Source: Methylobacterium phyllostachyos (GTDB taxonomy: Bacteria > Pseudomonadota > Alphaproteobacteria > Rhizobiales > Beijerinckiaceae). From it: a stretch of DNA of 64,000 bases. The stretch is taken from the NCBI RefSeq assembly GCF_900103445.1, contig NZ_FNHS01000002.1, positions 62,001-126,000 of the forward strand, given 5' to 3'. Position numbers and translations under genes: made by a program. Below, in pieces: positions 16,624-24,915 of the stretch (positions are counted from its first letter, which is position 1; each line of letters starts with the position of its first letter). The notes beneath the pieces are model-generated. The model was not told the DNA's origin. It saw only the letters and a list, made by a program, of their open reading frames with translations, and ran no database searches.

Positions 16624-17247
16624 CTACTGCGCCGCGACCGAGATCGAGCGCTCGCCGTTGAGATAGGCATCCAGCGCCTCCAGGACGTCCTGCACGACGC
16701 GGTCGTGCGAGACCTCCCGCGAGATCACCATCACGTCGGCCGCGGCGTAGACCGGATGGCGCAAAGCCATCAGGTCGCGCATCGTCGCCTCGGGATCCTC
16801 CGTCTGGAGGAGCGGCCGGTTTCCGCGCTTGCGCACCCGCCGCATCAGCACATCGAGATCAGCCTTCAGCCAGACCGAGACCGCGGATTCGGCGATGCGC
16901 AGGCGCGTCGCCTCACGCAGGTAGGCACCGCCGCCTGTGGCGAGCACCAGGGGGCCCGCCCGCAGAAGACGCGAGATCACGCGCTCCTCGCCGTCGCGAA
17001 AGCTCGGCTCGCCGTAGATGGCGAAAATGTCGGGGATCGTCAGGCCCGCCGCCGCCTCGATCTCGATGTCGGCATCCTTGAAGATCAAGCCGAGCCGGCT
17101 CGCGAGGCGGCGGCCCACGGTGCTCTTGCCCGCCCCCATCAGGCCGACGAGCACGATCGAGCGCAGACCGAGCGCCCGGCGCAGCCGCGCCTCGATCGGT
17201 TCGCCACCCTCCACCTCGCTCACCGACCCCTGCATCGACCCCTGCAC
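16624..17247 (-). CDS. aroK: Shikimate kinase
   Basis: Phosphorylates shikimate with ATP. The P-loop GLMGAGKSTVGRRLA is near residue 36, the shikimate-binding FKDADIEIE and FRDGEERVI follow, then GGGAYL and the lid region LMRRVRKRGNRPLL. It is 207 residues from ATG 17247, or 203 from a second ATG at 17235. The N-terminal extension of about 20 residues is normal for alphaproteobacteria. It lies directly upstream of aroB and divergent from the small membrane protein and xerD. Confidence 0.95.
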   Translation of the reverse strand: MQGSMQGSVSEVEGGEPIEARLRRALGLRSIVLVGLMGAGKSTVGRRLASRLGLIFKDADIEIEAAAGLTIPDIFAIYGEPSFRDGEERVISRLLRAGPLVLATGGGAYLREATRLRIAESAVSVWLKADLDVLMRRVRKRGNRPLLQTEDPEATMRDLMALRHPVYAAADVMVISREVSHDRVVQDVLEALDAYLNGERSISVAAQ

Positions 17248-17491
17248 CGCATCCGTCTGGCGCCCACAACACCGCGCCGCCCCGCCGGGCGCACGGCGCC
17301 GGGCGATCTCCCATCCTGCGGCAGGCTCTTAGCGCGATTCAAGCGGCCAGCGAAACGCATCGCTGTGTCGTCCCGGGCCTTGTCAGCGCCTTGATCGCGT
17401 GATCGAAACCGGGCACCCGCGGCGGTTCGGAGAAAGCCGGCGCTCGTCCCCTCCCCGCCGCCCGCACCTGTCTGCCCGAGGTTCGACCGAC

Positions 17492-17644
17492 GTGCCGACC
17501 CTGTTCCGTTTCTTCGCCACCCTCGCGATCCTGGCGGGTCTCGTCTTCGCGGCGATGTTCGCGCTGGCGAATTTCGTGCAGCCGACCCCGCGGGAGATGA
17601 CCGTCACCATCCCCGCCGCGAAGCTGCAGCCGGGCAACCGTTGA
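17492..17644 (+). CDS. Small single-span membrane protein upstream of xerD
   Basis: A 50-residue protein from GTG 17492. Residues about 5-27 form one hydrophobic helix (FATLAILAGLVFAAMFALANF), followed by a short polar tail [24 protein letters not shown] lies about 10 nt before the start. Its TGA overlaps the TTG start of xerD (TTGA), which suggests translational coupling. Function unknown; small membrane proteins at this position recur in related Rhizobiales (from memory, not checked). Confidence 0.6.
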   Translation: MPTLFRFFATLAILAGLVFAAMFALANFVQPTPREMTVTIPAAKLQPGNR

Positions 17645-18582
17645 GTACAGCGGCGGGCGGCGACGCCGGTCGTACGCCCCAGGCGGACGTCGCCGACTAC
17701 CTCGACATGCTGGCCGCCGAGCGCGGGGCCGGCGCCAACACCCTCGCCGCCTACCGTCGCGACCTCGACGATTACCTCGCCTATCTCGCCCGCGCGGGGA
17801 TCGACCTCGATGACGTGGAGGCCGGGACGCTGCGCGCCTTCCTGGCCGACTTGGAGACGCGCGGGCTGAAGGCCTCCTCGGCGGCGCGGCGCCTGTCCTG
17901 CGTGCGCGGCTTCCACAAGTTCCTGTACGCCGAAGGGCTTGCCGAGGCCGATCCCAGCGTGGCGGTCTCGGGGCCGCGCCGGGGGCGGGTCCTGCCGAAA
18001 ATCCTGTCGGTGGCCGAGGTCGACCGCCTGCTGTCGGTCGCGCAGGCCGCCGCCGGCGCCGATCAGGCGCCCGGCCCGGCCCGGCGGGCGCGCCGGATGA
18101 TGTGCCTGCTCGAACTCCTCTACGCCACGGGCCTGCGCGTCTCCGAACTCGTCGCCCTGCCCCGGGCCGCGGGGGCGACCCGGGAGCGATACCTGTTCAT
18201 CAAGGGAAAGGGCGGCCGCGAGCGCCTCGTGCCGCTGACCGAGGCGGCCCGCGCCGCGATGGCGGACCACCTCACGGCCGTACCCGACGACAGCCCCTGG
18301 CTCTTCCCGGCGGACAGCGAGAGCGGGCATCTGACCCGCCAGGCCTTCGCGCGTGACCTGAAGGCTGTCGCGCTGGACGCCGGGTTGCGGCCCGATCGCG
18401 TGAGCCCCCACGTCCTGCGCCACGCCTTCGCCAGTCATCTCCTGCAGAACGGCGCCGACCTGCGCATCGTCCAGGAATTGCTCGGCCACGCCGATATCTC
18501 GACGACGCAGATCTACACGCACGTCCTCGATGAACGGCTGAAGGCGATGGTACGAGACCTGCATCCCCTGATGGACAGCTGA
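17641..18582 (+). CDS. xerD: Tyrosine recombinase XerD
   Basis: Site-specific recombinase that resolves chromosome dimers at dif with XerC. The product is 313 residues: N-terminal SAM-like DNA-binding domain (to about residue 110), then the catalytic domain with the Arg of [11 protein letters not shown], the Lys of [11 protein letters not shown], the HxxR of [12 protein letters not shown], the His of [11 protein letters not shown] and the tyrosine nucleophile in IYTHV. The start is TTG, in overlap with the preceding small gene. XerC would be the alternative name; the position next to aroKB favours XerD. Confidence 0.9.
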   Translation: MSTAAGGDAGRTPQADVADYLDMLAAERGAGANTLAAYRRDLDDYLAYLARAGIDLDDVEAGTLRAFLADLETRGLKASSAARRLSCVRGFHKFLYAEGLAEADPSVAVSGPRRGRVLPKILSVAEVDRLLSVAQAAAGADQAPGPARRARRMMCLLELLYATGLRVSELVALPRAAGATRERYLFIKGKGGRERLVPLTEAARAAMADHLTAVPDDSPWLFPADSESGHLTRQAFARDLKAVALDAGLRPDRVSPHVLRHAFASHLLQNGADLRIVQELLGHADISTTQIYTHVLDERLKAMVRDLHPLMDS

Positions 18583-18713
18583 ACACCGGCCTGCTGCGAT
18601 CTGGCCCATGCCCGATCGGCCTCGGCGATTGTTCTTGTATGCCGAACTGCCTAAGAGTGGCTCTTCGTCATACCGGTACGCGGACCCGCTTTTACCAGAG
18701 AGAGATCCATTCG

Positions 18714-19232
18714 ATGCCAGGCCCGACTGCTGTGCAGAGCGGCGCTGAGCCGGTTCAGGCGGGTCGCGCGCCTGCCGATCTGCCGGAGCAGCAGGAGCGA
18801 CAACGCCTCGACAATCAGCTGTGCTTCGCGGTCTACGCCGCTGCGCATGCCTTCGGACGCGCCTACCGGAACCTGCTCGGCCGCTACGAACTGACCTACC
18901 CGCAGTATCTGGTCCTGCTCGTGCTCTGGGAGCAGGACGGCCTTTCGGTCAAGGAGATCGGCAATCGGCTGTTCCTTGATTCCGGAACGCTGACGCCGCT
19001 GCTGAAGCGGCTCGAAGCCTCGGGGCGGGTGCGACGTGCGCGGGACCGGGTCGATGAGCGGCAGGTGAGCATCTTCCTGACGCCAGCCGGTGCGGCGTTG
19101 CGCGATGTTCTCGCCTGCATCCCCGATGAGGCCGGAGGTCTGACGGGGCTCGACGTCGAGGGCCGAAGAAACCTTCTGCACGACCTCGTGACGCTGAGGA
19201 TGGGCCTCCAGGCCGGGCTCATCACCGAATAG
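18714..19232 (+). CDS. ohrR: MarR family regulator, OhrR-like
   Basis: A 172-residue winged-helix repressor. [16 protein letters not shown] contains the single cysteine placed as in OhrR, the organic-hydroperoxide sensor whose oxidation releases DNA. The winged helix includes [25 protein letters not shown], and the wing [19 protein letters not shown] 18714 has AGAGAGA just upstream. No ohr peroxidase gene lies beside it, so the target is unknown and the assignment rests on the cysteine motif. It converges on the cytochrome c gene through a shared terminator-like hairpin. Confidence 0.8.
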   Translation: MPGPTAVQSGAEPVQAGRAPADLPEQQERQRLDNQLCFAVYAAAHAFGRAYRNLLGRYELTYPQYLVLLVLWEQDGLSVKEIGNRLFLDSGTLTPLLKRLEASGRVRRARDRVDERQVSIFLTPAGAALRDVLACIPDEAGGLTGLDVEGRRNLLHDLVTLRMGLQAGLITE

Positions 19233-19245
19233 GCTGCCCTGTGAG

Positions 19246-19276
19246 CCCGGGGGCGGCCCTTTGGCCCACCCCCGGG
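19246..19276. terminator. Bidirectional terminator between ohrR and cytochrome c
   Basis: CCCGGGGG (19246-19253) pairs with CCCCCGGG (19269-19276), and an inner GGCC/GGCC stem can form. It lies between the stops of two convergent genes (19232 and 19299), so it can serve both. Confidence 0.6.
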
Positions 19277-19298
19277 TGTCTTCCTGTGTGAACCGAAC

Positions 19299-19664
19299 TC
19301 AGGACTGCGTCTTGAGGTAGGCGATCACGTCGTTGATCTTCTTGTCGTCCGAGTAGCCCTGGAAGATCATCTTGGTGCCGGGCACCTTCGCCTTCGGGTT
19401 CTTCAGCCACTCGTGCAGGTTGGCCTCGTCCCAGGTGATGCCCGAGTTCTTCAGCGCGGCCGAGTAGTTGTAACCCTCGTAGGTGCCGGCCTTGCGCCCG
19501 ACGACGCCCTTCAGGTCCGGGCCGACGCCGTTCTTCTGGAAGTTGTGGCAAGCCTTGCACGGGGCGAACGCCTTCTCGCCGGCTGCCGCGTCGCCGGCCT
19601 CCTGGGCCTGCGCGGAGAGCGGGATCAGGGCAGCAAGGACGGCGCCGAGAACGAGTGAACGCAT
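19299..19664 (-). CDS. Periplasmic class I cytochrome c
   Basis: A 121-residue c-type cytochrome. A signal peptide (residues 1-20, MRSLVLGAVLAALIPLSAQA) precedes the mature chain; heme attaches at CKACH (about residue 36) and the sixth ligand is probably Met in PGTKMIFQGY. The size and the KNPKAKVPGTKM segment match mitochondrial-type cytochrome c/c2. In methylotrophs a cytochrome of this kind passes electrons from methanol or other dehydrogenases to the oxidase, but no such gene adjoins it here. Single gene. Confidence 0.92.
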   Translation of the reverse strand: MRSLVLGAVLAALIPLSAQAQEAGDAAAGEKAFAPCKACHNFQKNGVGPDLKGVVGRKAGTYEGYNYSAALKNSGITWDEANLHEWLKNPKAKVPGTKMIFQGYSDDKKINDVIAYLKTQS

Positions 19665-19944
19665 GGATTTCCTCCTGTTGGCCGCCGCCGCGGCAGCGCT
19701 TTCGGCAGAGCTCGCCTGCCTGGAATAGCTCTAATTGAATCCATGTGCACGGCGCAACGGCCTAGCCTCGCCAGACCGCGTGGCTGTGCGCGGGACCAAC
19801 GACCGCGTCCGGTCGCCGAAAGCCTCAACCCGCGGCCAAGGTGTTGGCTCCCTGCGGCCTTTGGAAGCCGCGCGGCCGATCGGTCGTCGGCCTCCCGGGA
19901 TGCCCTGTCGCTTGGGGCCAGGGTCCTCTATTGGTATCGACGCC

Positions 19945-20172
19945 GTGAAGCCTGACGAACGACCGCTTCCCGAGAGTCTGACCCGCCTGCTCTCCGTGCC
20001 CCTGCCCGCGGTGAGAGCCCGGTCTTGGCCGGCCGAACTCGTTCCGCCGCCGAATCGGGCGTCCCGGCATGCCGCCCTGGAATCCGTGCTCCTGCGTGGC
20101 TTCGTGTACGGCGTGTCCGGCCTCGTATGGCTCGCCGTGATGCTGCTGATCGCCCGCCACATCGCGTGGTGA
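19945..20172 (+). CDS. Small hypothetical protein with C-terminal membrane span
   Basis: From GTG 19945 the product is 75 residues: a polar, proline-rich N-terminus (VKPDERPLPESLTRLL), then a C-terminal hydrophobic helix FVYGVSGLVWLAVMLLIA ending RHIAW. A longer in-frame start at 19735 would add arginine-rich sequence of non-coding look. The tail-anchored layout is plausible for a real protein, but nothing else supports it. Confidence 0.35.
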   Translation: MKPDERPLPESLTRLLSVPLPAVRARSWPAELVPPPNRASRHAALESVLLRGFVYGVSGLVWLAVMLLIARHIAW

Positions 20173-20340
20173 GCGGCAGCCTGGCGCCCGCTTGGCCCGC
20201 CTGTGGAAAGTGCTCCAGCACACCGTGTTCCACCCGTTCAGTCGAGACTTGACCGGGCAAATCCGGTATTGGGGGCATGTCGTCTCGCGTGACCGGTACA
20301 GGGTCCGTGATGGAGACGTTCCATCCGTGGAGACCGGACT

Positions 20341-20604
20341 ATGTCGCTGACCGGGCGCTTCTGGTTTCGGAAAACCTGGACGGGGCGGCTCGTGCTCCTG
20401 GTCGAGGAGGAGCGCCCGCGCTGGTTCGGGCGCGGCGCCGGCAAGCCGCGCTGGCGCAACGCGAAGCTGCTCGATTTCGCGGAACCGGAATTGCGGCCCT
20501 TGATGATGATGGAAAAGCATCACCGCAGCGGAGCCGGCTCTGCGCAGGTTCGCACCCTTCGGCCGGTGCCGGCCGTATCGGAGGGGCGGGCAGCCAACGG
20601 CTGA
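20341..20604 (+). CDS. Hypothetical 87-residue protein
   Basis: The first 60 residues look well folded and non-random (SLTGRFWFRKTWTGRLVLLV, RWRNAKLLDFAEPELRPL), rich in aromatic and basic residues; the last 25 look disordered. No known domain was recognised. It sits in a run of small genes ahead of a DUF6894 gene and may belong to the lineage-specific small proteins of this genus. Confidence 0.45.
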   Translation: MSLTGRFWFRKTWTGRLVLLVEEERPRWFGRGAGKPRWRNAKLLDFAEPELRPLMMMEKHHRSGAGSAQVRTLRPVPAVSEGRAANG

Positions 20605-20690
20605 GCTCTCCCCTGCTGTGCACCGGGCGAGGCCGATCACCACATGGAGGATGTTCTCCGGCGGGGGACGCTTCGAAAGGTGACAGCACC

Positions 20691-20948
20691 ATGCCGCGCT
20701 ATTTCTTCCACACGCAGATCGGCGACGATGTCATCTCCGATCCGACCGGCGTTGACCTCCGCGATCCCGACGAAGCTTGGGAGAAGGCCCGTCACACCAT
20801 CCGTGCGGCCCTGCGCGAGCGCCGGGATCAGGCGCGGCTGATGACGGCCTGCCTGATCGTCGCCGACGCGGCGGGCGAGGTGGTGCTGGAATTTCCGTTC
20901 AGCGAAGCTGTCACGCTGCCGACACCGGACGATCCGATCCTCCATTGA
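20691..20948 (+). CDS. DUF6894 family protein
   Basis: An 85-residue protein starting MPRYFFHTQIGDDVISDPTG and continuing VDLRDPDEAWEKA, the layout of DUF6894, a small family frequent in Methylobacterium and other Rhizobiales, often in many copies per genome. It ends in a segment like VADAAGEVVLEFPFSEAV. Function unknown. GAAAGGTGACAG precedes the ATG. It appears to be monocistronic. Confidence 0.8.
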   Translation: MPRYFFHTQIGDDVISDPTGVDLRDPDEAWEKARHTIRAALRERRDQARLMTACLIVADAAGEVVLEFPFSEAVTLPTPDDPILH

Positions 20949-21013
20949 TTGCAGCCTGACGCGGCGCGTGCCCTACATCGGGGCGAGCGCCGGAGATCAG
21001 GACCCGCCGACCA

Positions 21014-21229
21014 ATGGATTCACCCCCGAACGACCTCGATGCCCGCGCCCTTGGCCGCGCTGCGCCCGGCAAGGGCCTCGCGCGCGAGGCCTGCCCCTAC
21101 GCGGAGGGCACCGAGGCCCGCACGCTCTGGCTTGCCGGTTACGATGAGGCATTGGCCGACGGCGCCGAGGCCGTGACCGGCGGTATCGCCCAGCACCCAG
21201 CCCCGCCTCCCGCCGACCGGGCGCGGTGA
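21014..21229 (+). CDS. Rmf/CrpP-like small protein
   Basis: A 71-residue protein. The segment from GKGLAREACPY to LWLAGYDEALAD matches the ribosome modulation factor / CrpP pattern (G-x-CPY, then a WLxGWxEA-like helix), here with Y in place of the second W. Rmf dimerises 70S ribosomes in stationary phase in gammaproteobacteria; alphaproteobacterial relatives are uncharacterised. Its stop overlaps the start of the downstream MFS transporter gene. Confidence 0.55.
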   Translation: MDSPPNDLDARALGRAAPGKGLAREACPYAEGTEARTLWLAGYDEALADGAEAVTGGIAQHPAPPPADRAR

Positions 21230-22557
21230 TGGACGCCCGGACCGGACCGCAGCCCGGCGCAACTGCGCACCCTGCCCTGAACCGCAAGGCGGTCGGGGCT
21301 GTGGTCCTGGGCAATGCCCTCGAATTCTACGACTTCACGGTCTACGCATTCTTCGCCAAGCCGATCGGCGCGGCCTTCTTCCCAGCCACCGATCCGACCC
21401 ACAGCCTGCTCGCCTCGCTCGCGCTGTTCGGGGTCGGCTACGTGATGCGGCCGATCGGCGGTGCGCTGATCGGCGCCTTCGCGGATCGGGCCGGGCGCAA
21501 GCCCGCGATGCTGATCACCATCGCGCTTATGGCGCTGGGCATGCTGATGCTCGCCGTTTGTCCCTCTTACGCGACGATTGGCGGCTGGGCGCAGGTAATC
21601 GTCATCGCCGGACGGCTCGTCCAGGGCCTTGCGCTCGGCGGTGAGGTCGGGCCGTCCACGGCCTACCTGCTTGAGGCAGCCCCTCAGAACCGGCGCGGAT
21701 TTGTCACGAGCTGGCAGATCGCCAGCCAGGGCTGCGCCGCCCTGTTCGCCGGGATCGTGGCTACCGCCTTGGCGCTGTCCGTCGGCGACCAAGCGATGTC
21801 GGACTGGGGCTGGCGGCTGATGTTCCTGCTCGGCCTTGGCGTCGTTCCGATCGGCCTCGTGATCCGCAGCCACCTGCCTGAGACCGCAGGTGCCGAGGAG
21901 GATCCCGACGCCGCTGCCTCGACTATGGCGGTTATCGGCCGGCTCCTGCGCGAGCACGGCCGTCTGCTGGGCCTGACCTTCCTGGTCATCGCCGCCTCCA
22001 CGGTCTCGAACGCGGTCGGCACCAACATGCCGGTCTTCGCCGGTGCGACCCTGGGCCTGAGCGAGACCGCCGCGACCGCGGTGCCGATCGCCCTCGGGCT
22101 CGCCTCGGTGGCGTTCCCGCTGCTCGGCGGCTGGCTCGCGGACCGGGTCGGGCGGCGGCCGGTGATGATCTGGCCGCGGGCGCTGATCTTGATCCTAGCG
22201 GTGCCGGCCTTCGCCTGGGTGGTGAAGGCGCCAAGCGCGGTCAGCGTCTACGCCGTGACGTTCCTGCTCTCGGCGCTGTCGTCGATCAACGCCGCCGCGG
22301 TGATCGTCGGCATTCCGGAGGCCCTGCCCCGGGCCGTGCGCAGCGCCGGCCTGTCGATCGTCTACGCGGTTGCCGTGTCGGTGTTCGGCGGCAGCACCAA
22401 CTTCGTGGTGAACTGGCTGATCGCCACGACCGGGGATCGGCTCGCCCCCGCCTATTACCTCGCAGCCTTCAGCCTCATCGGGACGATCGCCGCTTTCTTC
22501 CTGCCGGAGACCCGTGGCCGCGATCTCGATTCGAACATCGAGGCCGGGGCGGCCTGA
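21229..22557 (+). CDS. MFS transporter, metabolite:H+ symporter type
   Basis: A 442-residue, 12-helix carrier. LGNALEFYDFTVYAFFAKPIG at helix 1, the loop FADRAGRKPAM, and GLALGGEVGPSTAYLLE at helix 4 to 5 mark the MHS family (citrate, proline/betaine, dicarboxylate symporters). The loop ADRVGRRPVM repeats in the second half. The substrate cannot be read from sequence. ATG 21229 follows directly on a GTG at 21226, and either could be used; it overlaps the Rmf-like gene by a few bases. Confidence 0.88.
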   Translation: MDARTGPQPGATAHPALNRKAVGAVVLGNALEFYDFTVYAFFAKPIGAAFFPATDPTHSLLASLALFGVGYVMRPIGGALIGAFADRAGRKPAMLITIALMALGMLMLAVCPSYATIGGWAQVIVIAGRLVQGLALGGEVGPSTAYLLEAAPQNRRGFVTSWQIASQGCAALFAGIVATALALSVGDQAMSDWGWRLMFLLGLGVVPIGLVIRSHLPETAGAEEDPDAAASTMAVIGRLLREHGRLLGLTFLVIAASTVSNAVGTNMPVFAGATLGLSETAATAVPIALGLASVAFPLLGGWLADRVGRRPVMIWPRALILILAVPAFAWVVKAPSAVSVYAVTFLLSALSSINAAAVIVGIPEALPRAVRSAGLSIVYAVAVSVFGGSTNFVVNWLIATTGDRLAPAYYLAAFSLIGTIAAFFLPETRGRDLDSNIEAGAA

Positions 22558-22730
22558 CGGGGTTGCCGGACCCGGCGGCATGCTTTCAGAGCAGAGCGAC
22601 CCGGACTCCATGCACCTGCGGCAGGCCGCCCGCGCAAGCGGTGTGTGATCCCGCACGGACGTCGCCGCGTGGGGCACGGCGCGTCACTGCGATGCTAGGT
22701 TGCAGGTTCGTCTGGGCCTAGACCGGCCCC

Positions 22731-24203
22731 ATGCCGACGCCCGTTCAGACGAATCGCCCGCTGGTCCTCGCCGCGGTGATGGCGGCGATGTTCATGATCG
22801 CCATTGAGGCGACGATCGTTTCGACCGCGATGCCGCAAATCGCCGGCCAACTCGGCGATTTGCACCTCTATGCCTGGGTGTTCGCCTCGTTCCTGCTGAC
22901 TCAGACCGCCACCACGGTGGTGTTCGGCAAACTGTCCGACCTCTACGGGCGGCGACCGGTCCTGCTGTTCGGCATCGCGGTGTTCCTGCTCGGCTCCCTG
23001 CTCTGCGGGCTCGCGTGGTCGATGCCGTCTCTGATCCTGTTCCGCCTGGTGCAGGGGATCGGGGCCGGGGCGATCCAACCGGTGAGCCTGACGGTGGTGG
23101 GCGATCTCTATTCGGCGCGGGAGCGCGGCCGGATCCAGGGTTACCTCGCCAGCGTATGGGGGATCTCCTCGGTGGCCGGCCCGTTGGTCGGTGGGCTGAT
23201 CATCGGCCATTTGAGCTGGCCGTGGATCTTCTGGATCAACCTGCCGATCGGCATCATCGCGGCCGTCCTGTTCCTCCGGTACCTGCACGAGGGTGTGGAG
23301 CGCCGCAGCCGCCAGATCGACGTGATCGGCGCAGGCCTGTTCACGGCCGCCATTGCGGCGCTGATGATCGCGCTCACCGAGGCGGGGGATTCGGCCGCGG
23401 CGGCGCTCTGGCCGGGCATCGCCTTCGTGGTGGCCGCGATCCTGTTCGTGGTGCAGGAGCGGCGCGCCCCTGATCCGATGCTCGACATCCGCCTGTGGAC
23501 GCAGCGCCCCATCGCCACCGCCAACGCCGCGACGCTCCTCTCCGGCATGACGGTGATTGGCCTCACGGCCTTCCTGCCGATGTACGTGCAGGGCGTGCTG
23601 CGGCAATCGCCGCTGATCGCCGGCCTGACCCTGACGCTGATGGTGCTGGGCTGGCCGATCGGCGCGACCACGGCGGCGCGCAGCTTCGTGCGCTTCGGCC
23701 TGCGCCCGATCCTGCTCGTCGGTGCGACCCTGCTCCCGCTGGGGGCGACCGCCTTCGTTGCCCTGGGGCCTTCGACCTCGCCCGCCGTGGCGGCCGTCGG
23801 CTCGATCGTGATGGGCCTCGGCATGGGCTTCCTGTCGACCGCCGCCATCGTGATCATTCAGGACAGCGTCGCCTGGGCCCAGCGCGGTGCGGCCACGGCC
23901 TCCAACATCTTCGCACGCAATCTCGGCTCGACCCTCGGCGCCACCGCGCTCGGCGCCGTTCTGAACTATCGGCTGGCTCATCCCTCGAGCGGGCCCACGG
24001 TCAGTTCGGATGAACTCCGGCGCCTGCTCGACGATTCCGCGAGTCTCGGCGCCGGCGGCGAGGCGATCCGGGCCGGGCTCCAGCACGCGCTTCACGGCAC
24101 CTTTTGGACGGTGTTCGCGGTGGCCGTGCTGACCCTGCTCCTGTCGCTCCTCGTCCCGCCCGTGGCGATCTCGGAGGGGCCGCGCGAACTGGCGGTGGAG
24201 TAG
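22731..24203 (+). CDS. MFS drug efflux transporter (DHA2, 14 helices)
   Basis: A 490-residue exporter. Helix 1 carries IAIEATIVSTAMPQIAG, the DHA2 motif D1 variant; the loop FGKLSDLYGRRPVLL and motif C-like GISSVAGPLVGGLI follow, with a large C-terminal half giving 14 predicted helices. It belongs with EmrB/QacA-type multidrug exporters. No regulator or membrane-fusion protein adjoins it. The 170 bp upstream have no gene. Confidence 0.88.
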   Translation: MPTPVQTNRPLVLAAVMAAMFMIAIEATIVSTAMPQIAGQLGDLHLYAWVFASFLLTQTATTVVFGKLSDLYGRRPVLLFGIAVFLLGSLLCGLAWSMPSLILFRLVQGIGAGAIQPVSLTVVGDLYSARERGRIQGYLASVWGISSVAGPLVGGLIIGHLSWPWIFWINLPIGIIAAVLFLRYLHEGVERRSRQIDVIGAGLFTAAIAALMIALTEAGDSAAAALWPGIAFVVAAILFVVQERRAPDPMLDIRLWTQRPIATANAATLLSGMTVIGLTAFLPMYVQGVLRQSPLIAGLTLTLMVLGWPIGATTAARSFVRFGLRPILLVGATLLPLGATAFVALGPSTSPAVAAVGSIVMGLGMGFLSTAAIVIIQDSVAWAQRGAATASNIFARNLGSTLGATALGAVLNYRLAHPSSGPTVSSDELRRLLDDSASLGAGGEAIRAGLQHALHGTFWTVFAVAVLTLLLSLLVPPVAISEGPRELAVE

Positions 24204-24245
24204 GCGATGATTCGGGGGGCGCAGCCGCTGCGGCGAGCTGCGAGC

Positions 24246-24268
24246 GCGGTATGGAAGTGTCATACCGC
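24246..24268. promoter_or_regulatory. Palindromic operator candidate of the ParD/ParE-like module
   Basis: GCGGTATG (24246-24253) and CATACCGC (24261-24268) form a perfect 8-bp inverted repeat with a 7-bp spacer, immediately before the antitoxin coding region. Ribbon-helix-helix antitoxins autoregulate through such sites. It overlaps an ATG at 24251, which argues against that codon being the start. Confidence 0.5.
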
Positions 24269-24274
24269 TGCTGC

Positions 24275-24577
24275 GTGGGAGCCGGCCTGGCCGCGACCGA
24301 GAAGCGGAGGTTCAGCCTGCCTGCTGAGCGGGCCGCGTTCATCGATGCTCAAGTCAGAGCCGGGTCGTTCCCGGGCGCGAGCGAAGTGGCGCGGGCCGGG
24401 TTGCGCGCGCTCCAGGAGCGCGACGCCGCCGTGGGGCGCTGGCTCCGTGAGGAGGTGGTCGCGACCTATGACGCGATGAAGGCCCATCCCGAGCGCTCGA
24501 TGTCGGCAGAGGGCAAGGCCGAGCCGAGGCGCCAGCGTCACGAAGCACGGATGCGGGATGGCGCCCGTCGCGGGTGA
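24275..24577 (+). CDS. ParD-like ribbon-helix-helix antitoxin
   Basis: About 100 residues. After the GTG at 24275 comes ATEKRRFSLPAERAAFIDAQ, then GSFPGASEVARAGLRALQERD, the ParD/CopG pattern: a beta strand followed by a helix-turn-helix with a GxFxxASEV turn. The C-terminal part (WLREEVVATYDAMKA) would wrap the toxin. An upstream ATG (24251) adds eight residues unlike the family and lies within the palindrome, so GTG is preferred, though no clear ribosome site precedes it. Its end overlaps the toxin start by 20 bp. Confidence 0.7.
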   Translation: MGAGLAATEKRRFSLPAERAAFIDAQVRAGSFPGASEVARAGLRALQERDAAVGRWLREEVVATYDAMKAHPERSMSAEGKAEPRRQRHEARMRDGARRG

Positions 24578-24839
24578 CGATCTCGACTGGATCTACGGCA
24601 CGCTCGCCGCGGTCACGACGCTCACGGTCCCGTCGGGCTACGCGCAAAGCCTCCGCGCATGCTGTCGGACGCTCGAAGACGGTGCCGAGCGTGGAAGGTT
24701 GCACGACGATCTTCGCCCGGGGCTACGGGCGATCGGTTTCGAGCGCCGTGTGACCATCGCCTTCACGGTCGAGGGAAAGCGTGTCGTGATCCTGCACATT
24801 TTCTATGGTGGGCGGGACGGGGCTGACGATTTCCGATGG
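24558..24839 (+). pseudogene. ParE/RelE-like toxin domain without its stop codon
   Basis: From ATG 24558 about 94 residues read as a ParE-type toxin: DDLDWIYGTLAAV, AERGRLHDDLRPGLRAIGF, RRVTIAFTVEGKRVVILHIF and the family end YGGRD. A normal toxin would stop soon after; here the frame stays open to 26138, out of phase across xseA. The run-on is probably the result of a lost stop or a small frameshift near 24830-24850. The first strand of the fold also looks short. The module may therefore be inactive, or make a tailed toxin. Coordinates cover the toxin-like part only. Confidence 0.55.
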
Positions 24840-24915
24840 TTGCCGTGCCGCCTCGGTATCGAGGAACCCCGACAACCGGTTTCCCCTTCCGCGCGTCATG
24901 CTTTAGCCTCTGGCC

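Noticed and set aside
22695..24263. A 522-codon minus-strand frame opposite the DHA2 efflux gene
   Set aside because: Low-complexity charged composition typical of antisense frames in GC-rich DNA; the plus frame is a clear 14-helix transporter.
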